Origin: Smittia aterrima
Taxonomy: Eukaryota; Arthropoda; Insecta; Diptera; Chironomidae
Assembly (NCBI GenBank): GCA_033063855.1
Contig: CP093830.1
Coordinates: 17,732,854-17,796,853, forward strand
Length of the DNA: 64,000 nt
Reading direction: 5' to 3'
This document shows, one piece after another, positions 24,251-35,032 of this stretch. Under the pieces are notes generated by a model, which saw only the letters and a program-made list of their open reading frames with translations, was not told the DNA's origin and did not search any database. How positions within the stretch are numbered: the first letter of the stretch is position 1; each line of letters begins with the position of its first letter. The translations under genes and the position numbers were made by a program.

Positions 24251-25497
24251 TTATTTTCGCGAGTAAACATTTTGCAAAAGAGTGAAGTATGAGCCAGTTG
24301 TCGTCATAATCTGTAAATATTCATTTTAATTCTTGAACTATTTGAAACTCTTATTTTGAGACTCACTGATGAGAAAGTTGGCATTGAGATCTCTGCGAAA
24401 TTCATCGCTGTCAATTTTTTTGGTTTCTGAGCTCTCAATAGAATCATAACAAAATGTTTCTTGGTTGCAATGTCATCGATGTCTTCCCAACCAGAGAAGT
24501 AAACTCCAGTAGCAACTTCCGTGCTCGCGTCGATCAGTTTCTGCCCATGTAAACAAAGAAGATAGATATGTCCAACGCACATTCCTAAGAATGGAACGTT
24601 GAAGGCATAACCTTGATAATCGGCCTCGAAGACAGTCAATTGAAAGCAGATGAAGCAAATGATGAGCGAACTGATAATAAAACTGCAGAAGAATGTCCAT
24701 TGATAAATCAACTGTAGTTCGTCAGCGAGATCCATCAACTTATTGTGACGTTTGCTAAATGCTTCAACCTTACTAAGCATTAGATGTTTTGGCGTGAACT
24801 TTAAGTCATCCAATTCATTCTTTAAGAAGTCAAATTCCATCAGAATTACAGTCAAGAATGAATAAAGTAACGAGTCTGTTCCAATAAAGGAAGAACAAGC
24901 GTTTACTGAGATGTACACCACCCAAAGCCAAGCAAAGAAGAAAATTTCCTTTTGATAAATGTCGACTGGATACCAATAGCGGATTGTCATGTTCATCGTC
25001 CCGTTGATCAGGAACGGAATGACTGGGTAAGTGATAGGCAAGAATGTTAATACAAAAATATATCCATAAACTTTGATTTTGAACATGTAATCGTCCAAGT
25101 ACGGTTTCAAGCATTCTCCTCCGTTGTCTCTCACTCGCTTATCAACCAACGCTTTCAATTGCTGCCAGTTATTCCAGATCTTGTCTCGATAGATGAAGGT
25201 AAAGATTCCTTTCAGCAAAATGAGCATCACGATACTTCCGTTCGGAACAGCAGCTAGCGAGTCAACTAGGTGACCATCCTGAACGTTCACATATCCGTAA
25301 ATGGTGAATTGAGTGACCGACGACACCATCGAACAAAGCATCACTTTATGGTAGTTCACCATCAAGAAATGCACAAACTTTTGGAAGAAAGTTGGACTTT
25401 CTCTCAAAGGTTTGAAGCTAAACAGTAAAACTTTAAACAAGTTCACTGGAAGTTTCACAAATGAATCAAAAGAAAGTTCTTCGGTATTTCCAGTCAT
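24251..25497 (-). CDS. odorant receptor (7tm_6 family), array copy 3
   Basis: Same architecture as copy 2: a 1131-nt exon (25497-24367), a 56-nt intron and a 60-nt exon (24310-24251), 396 aa. The N-terminus (MTGNTEELSFDSFVKLPVNL) and the C-terminal third are nearly identical to copies 2 and 4. Differences cluster in the N-terminal half and around the loop NACSSFIGTDSLL. That region of insect ORs lies in the membrane and extracellular part linked to ligand choice, so the copies may respond to related but not identical odorants. All conserved OR motifs are present and no disabling change was seen. Confidence 0.93.
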
Positions 25498-25890
25498 CTT
25501 TGTCGGCGATTGAAATCAAACTGAGCCTTCAAACAAAAATGGAAGTCTTTTAAAGGAAAGAGGATTCTTCTTATTGATGTGAATATTTTTGGATCAAATT
25601 AGTTTGAACTTCAAACTTTGAATTCGATAGGCTGGACAAAAACTAAAATACCTAAGATTTGATCAAACTTTTATGCCGCCTTCTAGCAAATCGTTGCCTA
25701 ATTTGTTTACAGCAGACGACTGATATTCGTTTCTAAAATAATAATGAAAGTGATTAACTATGTTCCTAAGAGGCACAACAAAATCAACAGTAAGAAAGGT
25801 CTAAAAGCTTTTGAAAGATTAAAGAAGCTTTTATGTAAAAAAAATGGAGCTTTCGAAAAAGCTTTAAAATAATAAAACAAATTTCTTTCG

Positions 25891-25930
25891 GCTCTCCACT
25901 ATGTGGAGTCCTCATGCATAAAAGTTTTTT
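25891..25930 (-). promoter_or_regulatory. conserved upstream block of OR copy 3
   Basis: The same block as before copy 2, here CTCCACTATGTGGAG followed by CTCATGCATAAAAG, again about 400 bp ahead of the start. The T to G change leaves the inverted repeat arms intact. Confidence 0.3.
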
Positions 25931-26151
25931 TTTTCGACACATTTGTTTGTGTTCGTGAAATAAATAAGCGAAACCGAAGCGAGTGATGTAATTAATCTAA
26001 GATAAATATTTCAACTGACGGGAAAATACGTTTTCAAGCCTGAAATAGCGACAGCTGATATAAGATCAACTTCTCAGAACTCCAAAACTGGATTCCATTC
26101 AATTGATTCATCAAATAAACAAGTGGGACTGCAGTTTGAGAACGAACATAC

Positions 26152-26536
26152 TTTGAGGCTTTTTCTCTGTAGAGTGAAAAACTATATAAGTTGAAAAATA
26201 ATTGAATGACATTTTTATTTTTGTCCGTCTGGCCCTCTCGCACAGACTTCATCGGCCCAAACCGAAAGTCGCTTCTTTCTGTCTTCTTTCGCGAGATATT
26301 TCAATATCATTTTTGTCTGTATGTCTCTCTGTCCGTTTGCCCGTCTGTCCACTTGGCCCTCTCGCACAGACTCAATCTCAGAACTCACTGGTCTCACTCA
26401 CCACCCGAACCGATTGGCGAAAACCGGAAGTCTCTAGCTCTCATCGTTCTTGAGAAAAATCATTAGCGGACGTACGACAGACAGACACCAAACCGGCCCC
26501 ATATAGGCTTTTCCCCTTCGGAGAAAAAGCCTCAAA
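26152..26536. mobile_element. MITE-like non-autonomous element with 16-bp terminal inverted repeats
   Basis: The ends are perfect inverted repeats: TTTGAGGCTTTTTCTC at 26152-26167 and GAGAAAAAGCCTCAAA at 26521-26536, 385 bp in all. The inside is richer in C and G than the surroundings. It contains two related segments, each with GGCCCTCTCGCACAGAC (about 26229 and 26358), followed by CCGAAAGTC or CCGGAAGTC. The open frames across it are not protein-like. Comparison with the matching spacer of copy 3 (CAAATAAAAAACCAGTAAAG near 24089) shows extra sequence only here, so it inserted after the OR duplication. About 32 bp left of the repeat are also absent from the empty site, so the exact left border is uncertain. 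No clear target duplication was found. Confidence 0.65.
26505..26532. repeat. terminal hairpin of the MITE-like element
   Basis: AGGCTTTTCCCC is followed by TTC and then GGAGAAAAAGCCT, forming a near-perfect stem with a tiny loop at the right end of the element. The same AGGCTTTT word forms the left terminus, so the right end carries it in both orientations. Confidence 0.6.
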
Positions 26537-26643
26537 AAACAGTAAAGAAAGAACTCTCGATTCTGCTTCGAGTAATAAAATTTAATTACCAGATGTTTCT
26601 AATCGAACTATAAGTGATAACATTTGAGATGACAATAAGATAA

Positions 26644-27884
26644 TTATTTTCGCGAGTAAACATTTTGCAAAAGAGTGAAGTATGAGCCAGTTGTCGTCAT
26701 AATCTGTAAATAATCAATGAGAAAGTTATTTGGAAAGTTATTTTGAGACTTACGGATGAGAATGTTGGCATTGAGATCTCTGCGAAATTCACCGCTGTCA
26801 ATTTTTTTGGTTTCTGAGCTCTCAATAGAATCATAATGAAATGTTTCCTAATCCCAATTTCGTCGATGTCTTCCCAACCAGAGAAGTAAACTGCAGCAGC
26901 GACTGCAGTGGTCGCGTCGATCAATTTCTGCCCATGTAAACAAAGAAGATAGATATGTCCAACGCACATTCCCAGGAATGGAACGTTGAAGGCATAACCT
27001 TGATAATCGGCCTCGAACACAGTCAATTGAAAGCAGATGAAGCAAATGATGAGCGAACTGATAATAAAACTGCAGAAGAATGTCCATTGATAAATCAGTT
27101 GAAGTTCATCAGCGAGATCCATCAACTTGTTGTGACGTTTGCTAAATGCTTCAACCTTACGAAGCATTAGATGTTTTGGCGTGAACTTCAGGTCATCCAA
27201 TTCATTCTTCAAGAAGTCAAATTCCATCAGAATAACAGTCAAGAAGGAATAAAGTAACGAGTCTGTTGCAATAAAGGATGAACAAGCGTTAACTGCGATG
27301 TAGTTGACCCAAAGCCAAGCGAAGAAGAAAATTTCTTTTTGATGAATGTCGATTGGATACCAATAGCGAATTGTCATGCTCATCGTCCCATTGATCAGGA
27401 ACGGAATGACTGGGTAAGCGATAGGCAAGAATGTTAATACAAAAATATATCCATAAACCTTAATTTTGAACATGTAATCGTCCAAATACGTTTTCAAACA
27501 TTTTCCTCCGTTATCTCTCACTCGCTTATCAACTAACGCTTTCAATTCCTGCCAGATGATCCAAATCTTGTCTCGATAGATGAACGTGAGTAATCCTTTC
27601 AGCAAAATGAGCATCACGATACTTCCGTTTGGAACAGCAGCAAGCGAGTCAACTAAGTGACCATCTTGAACGTTCACGATTCCATAAATGGTGAATTGAG
27701 TGACCGACGACACCATCGAACAAAGCATCACTTTATGGTAGTTCACCATCAAGAAATGCCCAAACTTTTGAAAGGAAGTTGGATTTTCTCTCAAAGGTTT
27801 GAAGCTAAACAGCATAACTTTAAACAAGTTCACTGGAAGTTTCACAAATGAATCAAAAGAAAGTTCTTCGGTATTTCCAGTCAT
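26644..27884 (-). CDS. odorant receptor (7tm_6 family), array copy 4
   Basis: A 1131-nt exon (27884-26754), a 50-nt intron and a 60-nt exon (26703-26644) give 396 aa. It matches copies 2 and 3 throughout. Notable differences are GQKLIDATTAVAAAVYFSGW in place of the Ala/Thr-rich versions of the others, and EIGIRKHF in place of DIATKKHF or DIAIKKLF, just before the last helix. The motifs LLRAQKP, PTFSS and SYFTLLQNVYS are intact. The 3' flank carries the MITE-like insertion only about 100 bp past the stop codon, which could affect its 3' end. It should be functional as a ligand-binding OR subunit. Confidence 0.93.
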
Positions 27885-28269
27885 CTTTGTCGGCGATTGA
27901 ATTCAAACTGAGCAGAACCAATAAAGGTAGAAGCTTTTTAAAGAAGAGAGTTAATGATTCCTGTAATTGATGTGAATATTTTCAAGTCAAATTGCTTTTG
28001 AATCTTCGAGGCTGACCACAAACTAAAAGCTTTACTTCATAACAAACTTAAGGGTTCGCCTTCTGATAATTCGTTGCCTAATTTGTTTGTAGTAGACTGA
28101 TAATCGTTTTTAAAATAATAATGAAAGTGATTAACAAGTTCCCAAGCGCTACAAAACAATTTCAAAGAAAGATTAATTTTATAGCTTTCAGAGCTTTTCA
28201 AAACTTCAGTTTGAATTTCAAAAATACGTTAAAAAATCACGAAACTGAAAGATCTTTGAAATATCATAA

Positions 28270-28322
28270 TAATAAAACAAATTTCTTTCCAACTGTTTGC
28301 TCTCCATATGCATAAAAGTTTT
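28270..28322 (-). promoter_or_regulatory. conserved upstream block of OR copy 4
   Basis: Holds AATAATAAAACAAATTTCTTT then CTCTCCATATGCATAAAAG, aligned with the blocks before copies 2 and 3. The inverted repeat is lost here, while ATGCATAAAAG is kept. Confidence 0.3.
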
Positions 28323-28329
28323 CCCTATT

Positions 28330-30606
28330 TATCCTGCTTCAGACACAACTAACAAAGTGGAAATAACTAAATAAAAAACATTTTTTTTCCTCTTAGATAT
28401 TTTCATGAGAGTTTTCTGTTCTGAAGATAAATTGGGATAAACTGAGTGTTAAAAAATAATTTATGATATTGTCAGGCGAACAATGAAATGAAACGTATCA
28501 GAGACTTTACGAGTTCTAAAATTCTTTATGCTTTCTTTTCCTTTAACTTCCTCTCTTTCTCTCTCACATAGATTTTGAAGTCCAAAGCGGATTTCTACGC
28601 AAAAGGACGACGGAAGGAAATTTAAATTTTTAATGAAGCAGAAAGGAGCTTAGTCGCTGCATCTTGTGCATTTTCAAATTTATGTTGTAAAATGAATGTT
28701 CAACATGAAAAGTAACAAGCGAAATTCTTTTCCTTTCCTCTCCGCATTAAAAAAAACTGTTGAAACAATGAGACCGACTGAAATATTCATTATGCAAATT
28801 ATCCCAAGGATGAGCGAAAACAAAATTAGTTTTCTACTAAAATGTATCTCTGGTTAGTGAAGCAAACAAAGTTAAAATTAAAAACTGTTATGTAAGCCGA
28901 GCTTTAATAAAGTTTCAAGTGATCATGTTGAGCTTCACAACAAATTGTGGAATACACAATTGAAAGCATAATTAGCTCGGTAACACAAAAAAATGAAAAT
29001 CCCCGATTGGGTTTGTATTCATAAAACCATTGATTGATTACTCTTCTCTCATGAGAAGCCTTTCATCAACATCATGTTCGAAGGTTTACATTAACAATCC
29101 TGATTGCAAAATAATTGGAAATTGGAAAATAATTTTCCTCGAAAGGATAATTTTGTTTTTAATTCTCTCTCTCCCTCCCTTCCACTCTGCCAATGTTTGT
29201 AATCCAAAGCATTCGGTTTGTTGAGAGAAAGCTTGTTTTCACTTAATGGCTAATTTTAATTATGATCCATTACGAAAAGCTCTGAAAATTAGTTCTTCAG
29301 GGAAATGAGGATTCACATCCCATCGACAATGAGAGTTCTCACTCTTCATAGGTTCAGATATTTTCCGAAGTCATTATATTTTATTTCATTATTTTGTCGT
29401 GTTCTCGAAAAGGAAATTACAATTCTCATCCTGAGAATATTTTCACATTCACAAGAATATTAAAGAAGAAGACGAAAAATATTCATTTCATCGCAAATAC
29501 TAGAAAACCATTAAAGGAAGAACAAGCGCGATAAGATCATGAACATCTTTTGTTTTCTCATGAGCTTTGGGAAAAAGGAAAAGTTGTTTTGATACTTCAT
29601 ACGCTTATACTTTCCGTAAGTAAACTCCTAACGAGTTTCAAGCCACAAGAGACGAAGAAGAATCAGGAGTCAATGAAAGGAAAATTGTTACGTTGCCTAT
29701 AAACAATCCTCTCCCATCCCTCTCCCTTCACATTTGGCTCGAATCACTTGGCAGCTTTCATTTAAAGAGCTCTCGCTTGAAAGAATAAATTACACGATGA
29801 CTAAATGAGGTTAACCAAGTCGGCTTCATATGTTCGCATTCATGCGCTTGTAAATCTCTGTAAACACACCACGCCATTGGTCTCGCTTTATTCTGCTATG
29901 CATTTTCCACATTAATGCACTTTACTGCAGTGAACGGCAGAGTCGCGCAAATGAATTTGAAATCAGTCGAGCTGAAGAGGCTTGTTCATGACACATCAAG
30001 TGCATGTAAGTAGAAAATTAGTTAACGTTCGAAGACGAAACGCTTTCGTGTCTATTTCTGAAGGAGAACGAAGAATTTTTACATCAATCGTACCCATCGC
30101 AACTTCCACGAGCTCTTTTTTGAATTCAACGGATTGTCAATTAATCTTAAGTTGTTTATTTTTTATTAAAGCAAAAAAACACAATTTGCGATGAATAAAC
30201 TTTTAATTAAGTTCCATTGAGTTCTCGATTTATTGAGAAAACAAAAACTTTGATTGGAGTTTCTTTTTTATCGCAACGGGAAAGCTTGCGGTCTATCGCT
30301 CTCTTTTCTCCTTCGACTTAAAGTTTTTCGATGAACGTTGAATTTTCATAAATTTACGAGCGAAACCCAAAGGAACCTTGCACATCCACCCCCTACCGTC
30401 ATAAACTGTGGTTAAAATAAAGAAATAACACTTCTTATCTATTTACCGCTCTCCATAGCAACAAACATAACTCGACAGTTGAAATCATAAATTTATTGAA
30501 TTACATTTTGATGTCGAATAAGGAAAATCCATCGAACGGAGAAACGGTCGGCTTGGGTACTTACGTCATGTCGTTTAAGTAGCCCTCAATTTGCTGGAAA
30601 ACGATC
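28330..30606. other. gene-free stretch
   Basis: Past the OR duplicon, no coding region is supported. One member of a dispersed non-coding family lies at 28782-28890 and is listed separately. A minus-strand AATAAA at 30492-30497 could belong to the reading frame at 30607. Confidence 0.5.
28782..28890 (+). repeat. dispersed non-coding family 1, copy a
   Basis: Aligns with 41676-41908 and 60540-60802. Shared words in order are ATGCAAATTAT, ACAAAATTAGTTTT and AAATGTATCTCTGGTTAG, followed by AAACA. It is the shortest of the three main copies. Confidence 0.55.
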
Positions 30607-31002
30607 TCAACCCAACTTCAAATCCAAATGCGGAAACATCAATCTTTGGTTTCCTTGGAAAATAGAACCTGAGCTGTTTATGTCGATGAGATGTTTATGC
30701 TCGAAAAGGCTTTTCGTGCCTGGAAGCTTTTTAGACAAATACTCTTCGATAATTTGATGAATCTCTTCCCCGTTTCCTGATGCTGCAATCTGCAGAAGTA
30801 CCAACAGATTGTCGCAAGAAGCGTAAAAATAATTGGATTTCACATTTTCTAACTTTTCCTTCTGCAGTTTATACTTTATCGCATTTTTTTCTCTCTCCTC
30901 CTGCTTCAATGTTTTGAAAGGTTGTGAGGGGGGAAAAGTTGTAACGAGCAGTAACTTAATTCTGCCGCCAGCAGTTGAACGAAAATCGATGTCGTCGTGC
31001 AA
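30607..31002 (-). CDS. possible coding exon, unknown protein (131 codons)
   Basis: This open frame has a more protein-like make-up than the chance frames around it. A charged stretch (KQEEREKNAIKYKLQKEKLE) is followed by LLVLLQIAASGNGEEIHQII and then HLIDINSSGSI. The last part faintly resembles an ankyrin repeat (AAxxGN, then DxNSxG), but the match is weak. A possible acceptor GTTTTAG just upstream (about 31012) would let it continue an earlier exon that I cannot find. After the TGA another frame stays open through VFQQIEGYLNDMT to a TAA, which hints at a frameshifted pseudogene or a missed splice. An AATAAA lies downstream. I do not recognise the gene. Confidence 0.3.
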   Translation of the reverse strand: MHDDIDFRSTAGGRIKLLLVTTFPPSQPFKTLKQEEREKNAIKYKLQKEKLENVKSNYFYASCDNLLVLLQIAASGNGEEIHQIIEEYLSKKLPGTKSLFEHKHLIDINSSGSIFQGNQRLMFPHLDLKLG

Positions 31003-32500
31003 AAGCTTCTAAAACAATATTTTTCACCTGACAAAGAGATTTTTTGCTAATTGAGGTCAGCGCTTAATTGGGAAATGTTTCATGAAGTTTGACTTGAAAC
31101 AAGAGAAGCAAAAAATAGCAAATTAAAGCAATCGTGCGACAGAGAATGTAATCAAGTTACTAATAATTCGATTTGTGGGTGAACAGCCTTTTACCACACA
31201 AGAAAATCCATTTAAATCGGCTTACTACAAATTGAAAGCATCATTAAGACTTAAGCTCTTTAAGATCTTCTCAAATTACTCAATGATTTGCATTTCAAAG
31301 TTGGCTCTTCATTTGAGATTACAAGCAAAATGTCATTAACTCTCGTCTTCACTGCTGAGCTTCAATCTCATTCGCCGAGATCATAAAACATGATTGAAAT
31401 AAATGAATCTCGAGCATGATAAATGATGAACAACCTTCGAGGTTGCCCTTTTGTTTGCTTCGTATTGAAACTAAATGGAGGGCAAACAGCGTCTTAAGCA
31501 GTTTTTAACTCCCGAAGCATGTGCAGAGCGATTAAAAACAAAGGAAAAACAAATTAGCGAGCAATTAAGCAGATCCCTTGAGGAAGGAAACAATAGTTTA
31601 TTGTGTTTTTCTATGATAAATGAGCGCCTGCCGGAGGTTTTGTCTGTTTGAATGTTAAGAAGATTTCCTTTTCTTGTCGAAACGAAACTTTCTTTTCATT
31701 CGCATTTTGAGTGTAAGAAGTGAGAGAGGAAAACTCAGTGGAAAATGAAACTGACAAATTCAAAGTTTCCCAAAACGAATGAAAAATCGATTCGCTGAGA
31801 AGTTAATCTGGTGGAATTGAAAGCGATTTTCATTCGATTTTTTCTTTGATTTTCAGCTCGCGTAATTCTGTTTCTGTTCATGGAGCGGTGTTTACATTTT
31901 CAAAGGGATTTACTTTCAAATCGAGTGAAGGAATGAATGGCGAAGCATAAATACGAATAATCGTAGATTAAATCGCAAAAAAATATTTTCACTTCCAAGT
32001 GCTGCTGATGTTTCCTCGACGGCACTTGAACTGAACCGGAAAAACGTAATCGTATTAGGCAGTATCAAAGCGTTTTCCTTTAGTCGTACTCGTACTGCCT
32101 ACGTTAGGTCAAAAAGCAAACAAGAAGACTTTTCAACTTGCCGGCCACAAGATTTCAATCTTTACGAAAAAAAAAAATTGTTTTCCCACAAAGTCGACTC
32201 ACTCTCTTACTCGCCTTTGGCCACTTGAAGGGAGAGAACTCATCAAAAACTTTTCCAAAACAGTTCGTTTCAAGTAAAGCTCAAGAAACAGAAATGCTTT
32301 CGACTCATAAATTAATCATAAACCTGAGGAAAAGGTCGTTCAAGCGAAAACGCTTCATGATGTGAATATTTAACTTAAAACGCGGCCCGAATGTCAAAAG
32401 GCATCAACGCATTTCCTGAAATATTTGCATAAACGAAAGAAAATGAAATCAAGTCCAATGAAATTTTATTTGAGAGCCGTTTTAGCGATAACGTAATCAA
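31003..32500. other. spacer without supported genes
   Basis: No coding region, repeat or RNA gene was recognised. It includes the 3' side of the NPC2-like gene with a minus-strand AATAAA at 32465-32470. Confidence 0.5.
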
Positions 32501-32956
32501 TCACACGATTGTAGTTTTGAGTTTATAGCAGAAAATAACTTGATTACCATCACCAACAAGCGAATACTCGACGTCAGCCGTGCCGACCATCGCTTTCGGC
32601 TCCACAGGTTTCACGAGTTTAAATGATGCCGGGTTGTTCTTAATCAGTGGGCAGCCTCCATTTAACATTTTGCAAGCTGATGCCGCTTGAACGCCTAAAT
32701 CCAAATCAATTGGCATCCCGAAAACTTTCGCCTTGGCTTTCGGTGTGATGCTGTTCGAGTCGACAGGCGACGTAAACTCGACTTCCGTGACTGCAGTTTT
32801 ACCTCGTTTCAGTATGCATGGTGGTTGGGAGCAGAAACTTTCCTTGCCGCCAAAATAAACAGCTTTCGGTAGAAGGAGACCCTTGCCACATGACTTTACT
32901 GGAGTTTGTGCGAAAGTGGCTGTGAACAGCAACAAAACAACTAAAGCCTTCAACAT
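32501..32956 (-). CDS. NPC2-like (ML domain) secreted lipid-binding protein
   Basis: 151 aa in a single exon. A signal peptide (MLKALVVLLLFTATFAQ) is followed by an ML domain. The six cysteines fit the NPC2 disulfide pattern: KSCGKG, then SFCSQPPC, then SACKMLNGGCPL, then IFCYK near the C-terminus. Length and Cys spacing match NPC2 proteins, which form a small beta-sandwich holding sterols or other hydrophobic ligands in the lysosome or outside the cell. Insects have expanded this family, with roles proposed in sterol handling, immune recognition and chemosensation. The absence of an intron sets it apart from many NPC2 genes and may point to a retro-copied member. A polyadenylation signal lies 31 bp past the stop. 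GATA motifs lie just upstream. Confidence 0.92.
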   Translation of the reverse strand: MLKALVVLLLFTATFAQTPVKSCGKGLLLPKAVYFGGKESFCSQPPCILKRGKTAVTEVEFTSPVDSNSITPKAKAKVFGMPIDLDLGVQAASACKMLNGGCPLIKNNPASFKLVKPVEPKAMVGTADVEYSLVGDGNQVIFCYKLKTTIV

Positions 32957-33022
32957 GTTTCTCGATTAAACGACACAAATTCACTAACCGTTTGAGTAAG
33001 TTTATTACGATTTTTGCCCTTC

Positions 33023-33119
33023 GATAAGAGCTGTACGTTTACGATAAGATTGCTACTTTTATTAATCACTGCGAATGACTCACGGACGAGGAGCGGTCAC
33101 ATCGATCGCGTTTCTTATC
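33023..33119 (-). promoter_or_regulatory. cluster of three GATA motifs upstream of the NPC2-like gene
   Basis: GATAAG occurs at 33023-33028 and 33043-33048, and CTTATC at 33114-33119, all within about 165 bp of the start codon. A TATA-like TAATAAA (minus) lies near 33000-33008. GATA factors commonly drive midgut and fat-body genes in insects, so such expression is a reasonable inference. Confidence 0.35.
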
Positions 33120-33378
33120 TCTGCACTTAATTTTATTGAATCATAGACATAAGTTGTTTGATACGAGAAAAGGGTGTGAATGAAACACTTTGATGTCTTT
33201 GATTTGAGAATTGAAAGTGAAAGAACAAAGAAGTGACTTGAAGAGAACATTTTTTGAAGATTTACGAATAAATAATTTAAAATTTAAGCAAAATTAACAA
33301 TTCCAATATTTAATTTAAATTTGAAAAAAAAACAAAGAGTTCAGTGGAGCAAAACGAATTTAATGACACGAAGAAATT

Positions 33379-35032
33379 TTATAAGGCAAAGAAGTCATCC
33401 TTCCACAAACCAAAGTATCTCTCATTCAGATCAAATTCATTAGAGCGAATGATGATTTTGAGTCCATCTCTGTTGAAGTTTCGTAAGAATGCTTCTTTCA
33501 ATGGAATTGATTCGAATGCAGTTTCATTGATTTCCACAGTTTGTAAGTTGGAGTTACGGAAGAACTGCTCGAAGGATCTTTTCGAAGCTACGAATTCATC
33601 TGCAAGTGTAATTCGTTTAAGTTGGGGCCAACCTTTTATGATGATGTTGATGTTTATATCATGCAACTTTAAGTCACAACATTGAACTTTGAATACTTCG
33701 ATGTTTGGTAACGCTGATGTAATCGTCGCCCAATATCGCGGCAGGTTTTGTCCAAGCTTACCGATTGTGATTGATTTCAAACTTGGAATTTTAAGTCCTT
33801 CGAAAGCTTCATCATAAATTTTATCAACAACGAGATTTTTGAGCATTTTAAGATTGCTAGCGATGAACTTCATTTGCTCGTTTGAATCAGATGGCAGGTA
33901 AAGAGTTTCAATATTTGGAAGGTTGCGAATGAACCCTTTGAGCGACAAATATGGTCCGTAAACAACGATCAGCTTACGAACTGAAAGATTTGGACGAATC
34001 TTGAGGTAAAAATCGTCTTCTCTAGGAGCGTATCGGAAGTCAACGATCAATGTGTTCAGCTTGTGAAACTTGTTGAAAATCATTTCATACATTGATTCTG
34101 GAAATTCTCTTCCGATCTCAAGCTCCTCCAGAGTGTTGATAAACTTGGTCATGAAAAGCAATAAGTTTGCTTCTGATTCAAATATATTTCGACCTCGAAG
34201 CGAAAGTTTCTTTAGTGGAAAGCTGATTCCGTTCAGTTTCTCAAAATATATTTTTCGATCGTTTGTGTAACGTTCAATGGCCAGCTCCTCGAGACGTTTT
34301 TGTCCTTCCAGTAAATTTATTAAGCACTCTTGAAAATCACAATCACATGCGGCAATTTTTAGGCTTGTAAGTTGTGCAGTAACGATGAATACTGGAAACT
34401 AAAGACAAAATTTGGTCAATGAATAAGAACTCAATAAAATTGTTAGAATAAATTGACTTACTTTATTAGAACTGAAAGTAGGACGCCTCAGGACCAACGA
34501 CTTCAGACGATTAAGATGACTTAGATCAATTTTGCATCCATAGTCAAATGTACTAAACGAAATCTGCAAAGTCTCGAGTTGTACAAACGGCTTCAAAACT
34601 TTCTTGAAATTTTCAATCTCTTGACTAGTAACAAAGCAATGCTCAATATCAAGAGCTTTCAAGTCAGCACCATACTTATCAATCACTTTCAACAAGTTCA
34701 AATTCGAATTGATGTTTGAATTGTAACTCAAGACCTTTAGTGACTGATATCGGCGAGTGGAATTGTCCAGCATATTAGTTTCTTCATCACTTTCAAATCC
34801 ATTCCGATAGTTTAAAACCAGCGTAACTTTCTTCATGATCCTGTCGTTTCCTCCAATCACTTCGTTCCATCTGAAATCATAAGCTTGCTTAAAATATAGA
34901 AAAACAAAAAAATTGAAAAACTTACTTCTTGCAAATTAATGAAGATAACATCAAAGCCTTGAAGTCCAATAATTCGAATACTGACACCAGGATCTCCTCC
35001 GGGAGATCATTGATATGTTGAACTGCACTCAT
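33379..35032 (-). CDS. F-box and leucine-rich-repeat protein, three exons
   Basis: Exons 35032-34926, 34870-34462 and 34398-33379 join through GT-AG introns of 55 and 63 nt and encode 511 aa. Residues about 7-45 form an F-box (INDLPEEILVSVFELL, then LSSLICKKWNEV), interrupted by the first intron right before the conserved Trp. The rest consists of irregular leucine-rich segments such as LKALDIEHC, LETLQIS, LKSLVLRR, LEELEIGR and LKSITIG, with the weak periodicity usual for F-box/LRR proteins. By family knowledge the F-box docks Skp1 in an SCF ubiquitin ligase and the LRR arc binds the target. The target is unknown. Such genes are often expanded and fast evolving in insects. The start is the only ATG that gives a complete F-box. 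Confidence 0.9.

Noticed and set aside
26206..26466. Open frames of 83-86 codons across the MITE-like element
   Set aside because: They are made of imperfect internal repeats (SVCLSVRLPV-type runs) and are a by-product of the element's low-complexity interior.
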